Below are positions 1 through 7,135 of a stretch of DNA of 7,566 nt, in pieces. How positions within the stretch are numbered: the first letter of the stretch is position 1; each line of letters opens with the position of its first letter. A program made the position numbers and the translations under genes. Origin of the DNA: Bacteroidota bacterium (GTDB taxonomy: Bacteria; Bacteroidota; Ignavibacteria; Ignavibacteriales; Ignavibacteriaceae); contig JAJYIL010000137.1 of assembly GCA_021790055.1 (NCBI GenBank), positions 1 through 7,566 on the forward strand. Reading direction: 5' to 3'. The notes beneath the pieces are model-generated. The model was not told where the DNA came from, made no database searches, and saw nothing but the letters and a program-made list of their open reading frames with translations.

Positions 1-1
1 T

Positions 2-223
2 TTAGTTACAGCATCGGGCAGCGGCATTGATCCTGATATCTCAGTTCAAGGCGCGCTTGTTCAAATACCAAGAGTTGCAAAGGCGCGTGGAATAAGTCAG
101 GACGAATTGAAAAAGCTAGTTGAAAAACACATCGGAAAACCATTGCTCGGTTTATTCGGACCTGAGCGGGTAAATGTTTTAAAATTGAATTTGGCTTTGG
201 ATAAATTGACTAAAAAGAATTAA
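2..223 (+). CDS. kdpC: KdpC, C-terminal part (K+-transporting ATPase subunit C); 5' end outside window
   Basis: Only the last 73 codons are present, read from base 2 to TAA at 221-223. KdpC is the single-span subunit of the KdpFABC P-type K+ uptake ATPase. It sits in the cytoplasmic membrane and assists ATP/K+ handling by KdpB and KdpA. The fragment contains the family's hallmark C-terminal signatures: TASGSGIDPDIS near its start, then PRVAKARGIS, and a terminal RVNVLKLNLALD block. These match the periplasmic C-terminal domain of KdpC closely, and the tail length is normal, so the 3' end looks intact. The next genes encode KdpD-type sensing functions, which fits a kdp operon with kdpF, kdpA and kdpB expected just upstream of the window. 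The identification is secure; the missing part cannot be assessed. Confidence 0.94.
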   Translation, partial: LVTASGSGIDPDISVQGALVQIPRVAKARGISQDELKKLVEKHIGKPLLGLFGPERVNVLKLNLALDKLTKKN

Positions 224-273
224 TATTTGAGCATAAAAACTTTTTATTGTTAGCTAATGTACCGCAGACAAAG

Positions 274-348
274 CTTAATCTTGCTCTTACTCATAATCTT
301 AATCGAATTTATAATCCGATTAAGAGCAAGATTACGATTAGGATTAAG
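274..348. repeat. Imperfect inverted repeat built from hexamers, between kdpC and kdpD
   Basis: Two 32-bp arms (274-305 and 317-348) flank an 11-bp AT-rich centre. Each arm contains five head-to-tail degenerate hexamers, of the TTAATC type at 275-304 and the GATTAA type at 318-347. Two pairings are possible. One is a central stem of 8 bp (298-305 with 317-324, loop 306-316), extended at the outer end by CTTAATC/GATTAAG. The other is a perfect 13-bp stem, AATCTTGCTCTTA (277-289) with TAAGAGCAAGATT (321-333). The two share bases 321-324 and so exclude each other. No T-run follows on either strand, so a standard intrinsic terminator is unlikely. It could be a REP-like dispersed palindrome, an mRNA stabiliser or processing site at the kdpC 3' end, or a control element for kdpD. 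The structure is directly visible; the role is unknown. Confidence 0.8.
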
Positions 349-379
349 ATAGATAAGTAACATGATAACTTTTTAGCCT

Positions 380-1528
380 ATGGATTCTGAAATTTCCATA
401 TCGTCATCTGCCGGAAGATTTCTGGAGATGATTAAAGCTTCCAACCGCGGGAAGCTTAAGATTTATTTAGGGCTTGCTGCCGGTGTTGGTAAAACTTACC
501 GCATGCTGCTTGAAGGACACGAGCTTGTTAAAGATAACATAAATGTTTTCATAGGCTTCGTTGAAACTCATGGAAGGAAAGAAACAACTAAGCTGCTCGA
601 AGGCTTGCCGGCGATCCGAAGGAAAAGAATCTTTTACAAAGGAAAAGAACTCGATGAGATGGACATTGATGCAATACTTCTTCAGAAGCCGCAGGTCGTG
701 CTGGTTGATGAATTGGCGCACACAAATGTTCCCGGTTCAAGAAATGAAAAAAGGTGGCAGGACGTTGTCGAAATTCTTGATAACAATATAAACGTAATTA
801 CAACAGTTAACATCCAGCATATCGAAAGCATAAAATCCGAAGTTGAAAAGATAACGGGAGTTGAAATAAAGGAGCGCGTGCCCGATAAAATTATCCAGAC
901 GGCAGACGAGGTTGTAAATGTTGATTTGACGATCGAAGAGCTCATTGATAGATTGAACGAAGGGAAAATCTACGACAAGGCAAAGGTATCTACAGCGCTT
1001 CAAAATTTTTTTCAGAAAGATAAGCTCCTTCAACTGCGGGATCTTGCGTTAAAAGAAGTCTCACGCCAGGTAGAAAGAAAGATTGTAAGAGAAATTCCTT
1101 CCCCACAAAGAGGAAAGCTTGGCTCACTAATTACATGTATCAGCTCAAATGGAATCTCTGCAGCAAAACTAATACGCCGCTCGTCGAGGTTTGCCTCTTT
1201 TTTTAATTCAAAATGGTTCGTAGTTTACGTACAGACGCCGAAAGAATCATTGGCAAACATAAATCCGAAAGACCAACGATTACTTATAAATAATTTTAAA
1301 TTGGCAACGGAGCTCGGCGCTGAGGTTGTCGAGCTGAATAATAAAGACAAAGCAAAGGCAATTATGGATTTTGCCGTATCCAAAGAAGGCGGGTTAATTA
1401 TAATCGGCGAGCCTTCAACTACCTTATTTCAGCAGGTGAGATATGGAAACCTGCTAAAGGATTTAACAAAGCATCTTGAGAAATCGGGAATAGACATTTT
1501 AATAGTTTCAAACCATGAAAAAAATTAA
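380..1528 (+). CDS. kdpD: KdpD-type sensor input protein (KdpD ATPase domain + USP-like domain), no kinase
   Basis: This soluble 382-residue protein corresponds to the cytoplasmic N-terminal input half of KdpD, the K+/turgor sensor that controls kdp expression. Residues 24-235 form the KdpD domain, with a Walker A motif GLAAGVGKT (31-39) and Walker B VVLVDE (106-111) running into the hallmark DELAHTNVPGSRNEKRW (110-126), then a TVNIQHIES block (142-150). Residues 247-378 resemble the universal-stress-protein domain of KdpD. In some firmicutes this domain binds c-di-AMP through an (A/G/C)xSxS...FTAxY motif; here the equivalents (CISSN at 253-257, WFVVY at 279-283) match only partly. The protein ends where classical KdpD (about 900 aa) would enter its four membrane helices. 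The full-length input module and the following kinase gene argue for a natural split, not a frameshift. ATG 380 is the first usable start: the in-frame ATG at 362 is followed by TAG. No Shine-Dalgarno is seen. Confidence 0.92.
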   Translation: MDSEISISSSAGRFLEMIKASNRGKLKIYLGLAAGVGKTYRMLLEGHELVKDNINVFIGFVETHGRKETTKLLEGLPAIRRKRIFYKGKELDEMDIDAILLQKPQVVLVDELAHTNVPGSRNEKRWQDVVEILDNNINVITTVNIQHIESIKSEVEKITGVEIKERVPDKIIQTADEVVNVDLTIEELIDRLNEGKIYDKAKVSTALQNFFQKDKLLQLRDLALKEVSRQVERKIVREIPSPQRGKLGSLITCISSNGISAAKLIRRSSRFASFFNSKWFVVYVQTPKESLANINPKDQRLLINNFKLATELGAEVVELNNKDKAKAIMDFAVSKEGGLIIIGEPSTTLFQQVRYGNLLKDLTKHLEKSGIDILIVSNHEKN

Positions 1529-3362
1529 ATCAAAAATATTTACAGGCGTAGCATCATTATTTATCGTCATCTTGATTTTAAGCATTCTCGGCATTGTATT
1601 CATAAACCAGATTGCACAAAGCTCGAGGGGAAGTATAAAAGATAATTACCGTTCGGTTGATTATACAATGTTAATGCAGAAAGATATCGACGGTATTTAC
1701 GAGCATCTGATCCAGAAGCTTAACAATATTTCCAAGTCAGATACTTCCCGGGATGGCGATGTAAGAATAAATATTTTCATTTCCGATTTCGAAAAGAATT
1801 TAAACCTTGAACAGCATAACATAACCGAAATAGGCGAAGCGGAATTAGCAGCGGAACTAAACCAGAACTTCAAATCCTTCTTATCTAGCGTAATAAGAAT
1901 CCAGAAAGATAATTACACACCGAACTCTTCAAACCTGACAGAGTTGAAAACTTATTACGACCAATCCAAAGAAAATATTTTTGACATTTACAAGCTAAAC
2001 ATAAATGCAATCTTGCGGCGCAACAGTGAGGCTGAAAGCACGGCAGAGAATATAACAATATACATGGCTGTAGTGGCATCGATAAGCGTTCTGTTGACTT
2101 TATTTTTTGTATTTAGTTTTCCAGGTAAAATTGTTAGCCCGATTACAGAGCTAACCAATAAGATTAAAGCTATCTCGGATAGAGACTACGACCAGAAACT
2201 AAATATATCATCTAACGACGAAATGGGAGAATTAGCACGAGCATTCAACGTAATGGTACAGAGACTTAAAGAGTATGAAGAAACTAATCTCGATAAAATT
2301 TTATTTGAAAAGAAAAGGATGGACGCAATTGTTCAAAACCTGCAGGATGCCGTTCTAATTCTCGATGAAAACAAAAAAATAATCGTTATTAACAATTCTA
2401 CTTTGAAGTTGACCGGCTTGAAAGAAGAAGATGTCTTAAACAAGTATGCACCCGATGTTGCTGCAAGAAACGACTTGATAAGAACAATGATCTCTAATGT
2501 TATGTCGCCGGACGGCAGCGGCAGGCAGGATATTCAGCCAATCAAGATAGCTGTTAACGCGAAGGAAGAATATTTCTCCGTCGAGAATATCGTTGTGGAT
2601 ATAAAATCTTCGAATAAGAAAAATAATCTATTCGGATACATTTGTATGCTCAAGAATATTACCCGCTTCCAGGAAAGAGATACAGCCAAGACTAACTTAA
2701 TTGCAACCGTATCTCATGAGCTTAAGACGCCTCTGTCCTCCATCAATCTGAGCTTGAAATTGCTTGACGATAAGAGACTGGGTGAATTAAACAGCGAGCA
2801 GAGAGAAGTAATCAATTCATTAAGGCAGCAAAGCACAAGGCTTTCAAGAGTTATAAATGAGCTGCTGGACTTTTCACAAATAGAAACCGGGAATATAAGA
2901 CTGAAATTCTCATCAGTTAAGCCCGACGTTATAGTCGACATCGGTACTACAGCTTTAATGATGCAGCTATCCGAGAAGCATATCGATCTACAGACAAATA
3001 TCGAAGAAAATCTGCCTAATATAAAAGCGGACGTGGAAAAGCTGGTGTTTGTCTTCATCAATATTCTAAATAACGCAATAAAATATTCTAAAAGCGGAGA
3101 TATAATAACGATAGATGTTAAGAAAGCGGATAGTGAAGTCGAATTTTCGATTATTGATAATGGACCCGGAATATCAATAGAAGACCAGGAAAGGCTGTTC
3201 CAAAGATTTATGCAGGTCGGAACTAAAACTAAGCAGGGTTGGGGACTAGGTTTAGCTATATCTAAGGAGTTTATGCAGGCTCAAGATGGTAAGCTTAGAG
3301 TGGAGAGTGAAGTTGGAAAAGGGAGTAAATTCATTTTTGCCGTACCATGTGTAAGTGATTAA
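1515..3362 (+). CDS. Membrane sensor histidine kinase (HAMP-PAS-HisKA-HATPase_c), probable partner of split KdpD
   Basis: This 615-residue kinase is predicted to autophosphorylate on His and pass the phosphate to a response regulator that is not in this window. In order it has TM1 (about 8-30), a roughly 150-residue extracytoplasmic domain rich in polar helix-like sequence, TM2 (about 181-203), HAMP (about 204-257), PAS (about 265-380), HisKA with H401 in TVSHELKTPL, and HATPase_c with N-box NILNNAIKYS (N520), G1 box DNGPGIS (548-554), F-box LFQRFMQ (561-567) and G2 box GWGLGLAIS (575-583). All catalytic boxes are intact. Its ATG lies inside the last codons of the KdpD-like gene (14-bp overlap, different frame), which implies co-transcription and probably translational coupling. 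I infer that the two proteins act together in kdp control. The HAMP/PAS architecture differs from classical KdpD, so the kinase could sense another signal. No Shine-Dalgarno is evident. Confidence 0.9.
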   Translation: MKKIKSKIFTGVASLFIVILILSILGIVFINQIAQSSRGSIKDNYRSVDYTMLMQKDIDGIYEHLIQKLNNISKSDTSRDGDVRINIFISDFEKNLNLEQHNITEIGEAELAAELNQNFKSFLSSVIRIQKDNYTPNSSNLTELKTYYDQSKENIFDIYKLNINAILRRNSEAESTAENITIYMAVVASISVLLTLFFVFSFPGKIVSPITELTNKIKAISDRDYDQKLNISSNDEMGELARAFNVMVQRLKEYEETNLDKILFEKKRMDAIVQNLQDAVLILDENKKIIVINNSTLKLTGLKEEDVLNKYAPDVAARNDLIRTMISNVMSPDGSGRQDIQPIKIAVNAKEEYFSVENIVVDIKSSNKKNNLFGYICMLKNITRFQERDTAKTNLIATVSHELKTPLSSINLSLKLLDDKRLGELNSEQREVINSLRQQSTRLSRVINELLDFSQIETGNIRLKFSSVKPDVIVDIGTTALMMQLSEKHIDLQTNIEENLPNIKADVEKLVFVFINILNNAIKYSKSGDIITIDVKKADSEVEFSIIDNGPGISIEDQERLFQRFMQVGTKTKQGWGLGLAISKEFMQAQDGKLRVESEVGKGSKFIFAVPCVSD

Positions 3363-3387
3363 AGATAATTTTATAATCATTACAAAA

Positions 3388-3415
3388 GCTTCAACTAATT
3401 CTTTTTCCGTGAAGC
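3388..3415 (-). terminator. Weak candidate terminator for the ABC exporter operon
   Basis: Read on the minus strand, a 6-bp stem GCTTCA/TGAAGC (3415-3410 with 3393-3388) encloses a 16-nt loop and is followed directly by TTTTG. The TGA of the 589-aa ABC gene is part of the distal arm. The stem is short, the loop is long and the T-run is brief, so termination efficiency would be modest. It lies in the 28-bp convergent gap with the histidine kinase gene, where some end signal is expected. No comparable T-run follows in the plus direction, so an intrinsic terminator for the kdp side was not found. Confidence 0.25.
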
Positions 3416-5160
3416 AGCATATTCACGGCATCATTAAGTGAGCCAGCGGGAGTAACCTCGCCTGCGTTGACAAAATAAATCTCATCCGCATTTTCGATCG
3501 TATTTAACCGGTGCGCAATAATTACCTTTGTGCTTGTTGGAGGAAGCTTCTGCAAAATATCCTCGAGCAGCCTTTCAGTCACCGTATCGATGTTTGCTGT
3601 TGCTTCGTCAAGAATAAGTAAATCCGGTTTACGAAGAATGGTTCTTACAAAAGCAATCAACTGTTTCTGTCCGAGACTTATTCCCTCGCCTGTTGTCTGT
3701 ACTTTTGTATCTAATCCAGATTCAAAGCGTTCAATTAAGCTTTGCAAACCGGAATTGACAAGCTCTTCATGCAGCTTGCCATTCATAAAATCTTTATAAT
3801 TATTATTGCCGTATAAAATGTTATCCCTTACGCTGCCGGTAAATAAGAATGGTTCCTGCAGAATGAATCCTATTTTAGAAGTCCTTTCTTCAGGCGAGTA
3901 ACTCCGAATATCTTTCCCGTCTAGAAGAATAATTCCTTTTGTCGGATCATACAGCCTTGCAATTAAGGAAGCAGTTGTAGTTTTTCCTCCGCCGGTCGGT
4001 CCTACGAAAGCATAAGTCTTCCCTCTTTGAAGATTAAAATTTATATTATGCAGGACATCAGCGCCGTCGGGATAAGCAAAAGAAACATTCTTAAAAGAAA
4101 CAATGTAAGTTGAATCGGCGTTGTGAAGGCTTGCATCATCAACTACCGGCATATCATTTTCAAGGTTCATTATCAGAGCAATCCTATCCCAGCCGGCAAG
4201 CGCAACCTGGAAGTTTGCCCAGAGTGCGGCAAGCTGTCTAAGCGGATTGTAAAAGCTCGTTATGTAAGCAAGAAAGCTTATCAAAAGACCTATGGAGAAA
4301 TCTCCTCGTGCAATAAGATAGATTCCGAAGGTAAGCACAATCATTTGCCCGATGTTTGAAAAGAAGCTGTAAACAGGCATAAGAAAGTTATTTGCAACAC
4401 CTGCCGCAATTGCCGTCGAATATGTATTCATGTTAGCTTCTTTAAATTTATCACGAAAGTAATCCCGCCTATTGAAAGCGACAATTACTTTGAAATTAGT
4501 CAGGCTCTCCTGCACCGCCGAGCTAAGGCTTCCAATGCTCTGCAGACTCACTGCGTTCTTTCTCTTTATCCAGGGAGAGATTACTTTAGTAAACAGCCAT
4601 ATTAAAATTGCGGGTGAAAGTGCGGCAGCACCAAGCGGAAGATTTATCGACAACAAAAATACAGCAGCGCCAATCATTACAAGTATAAAGCGGACAAACT
4701 GCATAAGCGACTGCGAGAAGAATTGATTTATCTTATCCGTGTCGTTATTAATCCTTGATATCAAATCGCCGGCTTTATTCTGGTTAAAAAAATCGAGCGG
4801 CAGCGACTGCAGCTTATTGAAAACTACGCTCCGCAGATTGAACAGCATATTCTGTCCAACAGTTCCCATAAGCTTTGTTTGAACGTAACCGGCTCCGAGG
4901 TTAGTAATATACATTGTAAGAAGTATACCGCTGAAGATTAACACGCCGCCGTACACTTTAGTCTGAATATATTTGTCGATAACATGACCGATAATTATCG
5001 GACTTAAGAGAGAAAGCCCGGCAGAAATAAACATTGCGATGAACGCCTTAATAAGTATACTTTTCTCTTCGACTACATGAATGAACAAATTTTTAATCGA
5101 AGCAAAAGTCGACTGCCTTCTATCGGCATTCTCCAAAAGTGAATTAAGATTGTAGTTCAT
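3391..5160 (-). CDS. ABC exporter half-transporter, TM288/BmrD-like subunit (canonical ATPase site, altered signature)
   Basis: This is a 589-residue fusion of a six-helix exporter membrane domain (helices near 34-62, 71-94, 155-172, 174-194, 258-286, 289-307) and a C-terminal nucleotide-binding domain (about 352-585). It acts in the cytoplasmic membrane. ATP-site motifs are an A-loop Tyr at about 363, Walker A GPTGGGKT (387-394), Q-loop Q435 in GFILQEPFLF, signature ISLGQ (494-498) in place of LSGGQ, Walker B LLILDE (514-519) with catalytic E519, D-loop ATANID and H-loop H550 in IIAHRLNTI. A full Walker B/H-loop with a deviating signature is the pattern of the TM288-type subunit in heterodimeric exporters. 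Its partner is the gene just upstream on the same strand: this ATG lies 17 bp inside that gene's end, so translation is probably coupled. The substrate cannot be read from the sequence; lipids, drugs or peptides are all possible. Confidence 0.93.
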   Translation of the reverse strand: MNYNLNSLLENADRRQSTFASIKNLFIHVVEEKSILIKAFIAMFISAGLSLLSPIIIGHVIDKYIQTKVYGGVLIFSGILLTMYITNLGAGYVQTKLMGTVGQNMLFNLRSVVFNKLQSLPLDFFNQNKAGDLISRINNDTDKINQFFSQSLMQFVRFILVMIGAAVFLLSINLPLGAAALSPAILIWLFTKVISPWIKRKNAVSLQSIGSLSSAVQESLTNFKVIVAFNRRDYFRDKFKEANMNTYSTAIAAGVANNFLMPVYSFFSNIGQMIVLTFGIYLIARGDFSIGLLISFLAYITSFYNPLRQLAALWANFQVALAGWDRIALIMNLENDMPVVDDASLHNADSTYIVSFKNVSFAYPDGADVLHNINFNLQRGKTYAFVGPTGGGKTTTASLIARLYDPTKGIILLDGKDIRSYSPEERTSKIGFILQEPFLFTGSVRDNILYGNNNYKDFMNGKLHEELVNSGLQSLIERFESGLDTKVQTTGEGISLGQKQLIAFVRTILRKPDLLILDEATANIDTVTERLLEDILQKLPPTSTKVIIAHRLNTIENADEIYFVNAGEVTPAGSLNDAVNMLLHGKRIS

Positions 5161-6889
5161 AACGGCTCGTGCTTCTTTGTGAATTATAAATCTGAATATA
5201 CTCCGGGCAGCTTTCGATTAATTCATTATGCTTTCCAGTTGCAATTACTTCTCCCTCCATAATAAGGACTATCTGCTCATAGCTTTCAACCGGGGCTATA
5301 TTTTGTGTTACCGAAATCAGCGTTATGCCGGGGTAATTATTCAGAATGTTGGATAAAATTATCTGCTCCGTTTTATAATCGACACGAGCAGTAAATTCAT
5401 CCAGCAGTAAAATTTTAGGATTTAGAGCCAGAGCTCTTGCAAGCATAATACGCTGCTTTTGCCCGCCGGATAAGCTTGTACCGCGCTCTGAAACGATTGT
5501 ATCCAACCTTTGCGGAAGCGAGTCAACAAAATCTTTTAGCTCGGCAGTTTCAATTGCCTTTGCAAGCGATTCATCCGTAACTCTGCTGCTGAAAGCAATA
5601 TTCTCGCGCAAAGTTAAATTGAAGATTATGCTGTCCTGGAAAACAAATCCTATCTGGCTGTGGAAAGAATCTTTTTTATAATCTTGAATATCTCTTCCGT
5701 CAAATTTTATTGAACCGGAATTTGGTTTAATTAGCCCCGTCAACAGATAGAGAAGCTGACTTTTGCCCGCTGCGGTTGGACCAATAATCGCAGTCCTTGT
5801 ACCTCCGCTGATTGAGATTGAAACATTTTTAAGCGCAGGCTTTTCATTATACAGAACGGAAATATTATCAAGCTCAATGTTGCCTTGAAGCTGCTCAACG
5901 TTTGTTCCTGCTTCAACAGGATCCGGCGCTTTTAAAACAAGATCTATCCTTTGATAAGATGCAGTTGCCATGGCGATAACGTTGCTCATAAATCCGATAA
6001 CGATAATCGGGAAAATCAAAATTGAAACATAGCTGTTGAACGCGGCAAAGTTACCGAGCGTCATGCTGCCGGTAATTACAAAGGGCCCGCCTAAAGCAAG
6101 AATAGAAAGTGTCGCAAGGTTCGAAACAAAAGTAATAATAGGAATTAATGTTGCAAACAAAGTTAGTATCGAGATGCCGATACCCCTTGCTTCGCTGTTT
6201 GCTTCAAGAAATTTTTTGTACTCCGATTGCTGTGAATTGACCACGCGTATAATTGCGGCGCCGAGTATGCTTTCGCTTATTACTTTGTTCAGCCAGTCAA
6301 TTACTTCCCTGCTCTTCTTAAATAATACCCGCACCTTTTTAAGTACTGCAAAAAATGTAACTCCGATTATAGGAATAATTGCGATGACTGTTAATGCAAG
6401 TTTCCAATCTATCATAAGCAGAAGGATGCTAGTTCCGACAATAATAAAAAGAGACGATGCAATTGAAGAAACCGCCTGCGAGACAAACATCTTTACCGAA
6501 TCAATATCCGAAGTCAGGTTTGTAAGAAGCTTTGAAGGATTAGAATCGATAATAAATGAATAGCTCTGGCGGGAAATTTTATCCGCAAGCTTTTTTCTTA
6601 AGTCCCGTGCAACCTTTTCGGATGTGTAAGTCTGAACTATACTTTGAAGATAGGTGAAAATAAAAATTATAATAGCTGCGCCTGTAAACTCGAAGGCGAC
6701 TGTTTTAAAGACATAATTCCCACCGGTAAAAGAATCTATTCCATAAGAAATTATTTTGGGGATAAAGAGATTCATCCCGTTGCCCAGCAATGCAAAGAAT
6801 ACCAATAATAAAATCATCCCAGTGTAGGGCTTTAAAAGGGATGTTATCTTCGGCTTGCTTTTTACGTTACCTGTATTTTTTATTGCCAT
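5144..6889 (-). CDS. ABC exporter half-transporter, TM287/BmrC-like subunit (degenerate ATPase site)
   Basis: This 581-residue protein is the first gene of a two-gene exporter operon. It has an exporter-type membrane domain with six helices (near 22-47, 64-84, 140-160, 164-183, 239-268, 281-300) and a nucleotide-binding domain (about 336-570). Motifs are A-loop Y347, Walker A GPTAAGKS (370-377, with Ala for the third-position Gly of GxxGxGK), Q-loop Q418, canonical signature LSGGQ (473-477) and Walker B LLLDE (494-498) followed by FTARVD where ATSALD is usual. At the H-loop, the motif SVTQNIAP puts Gln529 where the switch His belongs. Known heterodimeric exporters combine just such a degenerate-site subunit, with a canonical LSGGQ, and a partner that has an intact Walker B/His and altered signature, as here. 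Unlike TM287, where the Walker B Glu is Asp, E498 is retained. The ATG has only a weak GGA upstream. The substrate is unknown. Confidence 0.92.
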   Translation of the reverse strand: MAIKNTGNVKSKPKITSLLKPYTGMILLLVFFALLGNGMNLFIPKIISYGIDSFTGGNYVFKTVAFEFTGAAIIIFIFTYLQSIVQTYTSEKVARDLRKKLADKISRQSYSFIIDSNPSKLLTNLTSDIDSVKMFVSQAVSSIASSLFIIVGTSILLLMIDWKLALTVIAIIPIIGVTFFAVLKKVRVLFKKSREVIDWLNKVISESILGAAIIRVVNSQQSEYKKFLEANSEARGIGISILTLFATLIPIITFVSNLATLSILALGGPFVITGSMTLGNFAAFNSYVSILIFPIIVIGFMSNVIAMATASYQRIDLVLKAPDPVEAGTNVEQLQGNIELDNISVLYNEKPALKNVSISISGGTRTAIIGPTAAGKSQLLYLLTGLIKPNSGSIKFDGRDIQDYKKDSFHSQIGFVFQDSIIFNLTLRENIAFSSRVTDESLAKAIETAELKDFVDSLPQRLDTIVSERGTSLSGGQKQRIMLARALALNPKILLLDEFTARVDYKTEQIILSNILNNYPGITLISVTQNIAPVESYEQIVLIMEGEVIATGKHNELIESCPEYIQIYNSQRSTSRYELQS

Positions 6890-7135
6890 TTTCCAAATAG
6901 TTAGTCATACTTTCGAATGGCAAAAATAACCAAAAGAAATAAGCGTTCTAAATTTAAATCGGTGAAATGCGTCATTGTGCCGGTAAAAGCGTGGATGTTT
7001 TTAAGACTGTTTGATTTAGGCTTACAAAGTCTGAAACAATAACCATAAAGGATTATGTGGGTGTGCTATTAAACCAGGTTAGGCAAATTTGGCATTATTA
7101 AACAAAACTCACCTTCCTCCATTTTCCTCGAAGTT
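6890..7135. other. Intergenic stretch upstream of the ABC exporter operon, no gene seen
   Basis: These 246 bases lie between the start of the exporter operon and the 21-bp repeat array. I find no convincing ORF, tRNA-like fold or strong hairpin. The stretch probably holds the exporter promoter. At its right edge (7115-7135) is a decayed 16th unit of the array, with CTCGAA at 7127-7132 exactly 21 bp from the next core. An isolated TTCGAA at 6912-6917 is out of phase with the array and is probably coincidental. Confidence 0.6.
6921..6928 (-). promoter_or_regulatory. Possible Bacteroidota-type -7 promoter box for the ABC exporter operon
   Basis: On the minus strand these bases read TATTTTTG, an exact match to the TAnnTTTG -7 consensus of the primary sigma factor in Bacteroidota. 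It lies 31 nt before the exporter ATG, which would give a short 5' leader. No clear TTG -33 element is present at the usual distance, and an eight-base match with two free positions in AT-rich DNA is easily found by chance. The call also depends on the organism using this promoter type. Confidence 0.25.

Noticed and set aside
233..247. AT-only palindrome ATAAAAA-C-TTTTTAT after kdpC as a terminator
   Set aside because: The single-base loop cannot form and there are no G-C pairs, so it is not a stable hairpin. The T-run alone is not enough.
1500..1530. Frameshift joining the KdpD module and the kinase into one broken gene
   Set aside because: The kinase starts with its own ATG and an N-terminal membrane helix. 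Its HAMP/PAS layout differs from the second half of classical KdpD, so two overlapping genes explain it better.
4123..4359. 78-aa plus-strand ORF with a CPECGK stretch resembling a zinc-binding motif
   Set aside because: It is antisense to the 589-aa ABC gene, has a single Cys pair only, and is followed by low-complexity sequence. The motif is chance from the opposite strand.
6036..6563. 175-aa plus-strand ORF opposite the 581-aa ABC gene
   Set aside because: It lies wholly antisense to the membrane domain of a well-supported exporter gene and has no recognisable motif.
6912..6917. Isolated TTCGAA as a member of the 21-bp array
   Set aside because: It is 236 bp from the first core, which is not a multiple of 21, and the flanking bases do not match the unit.
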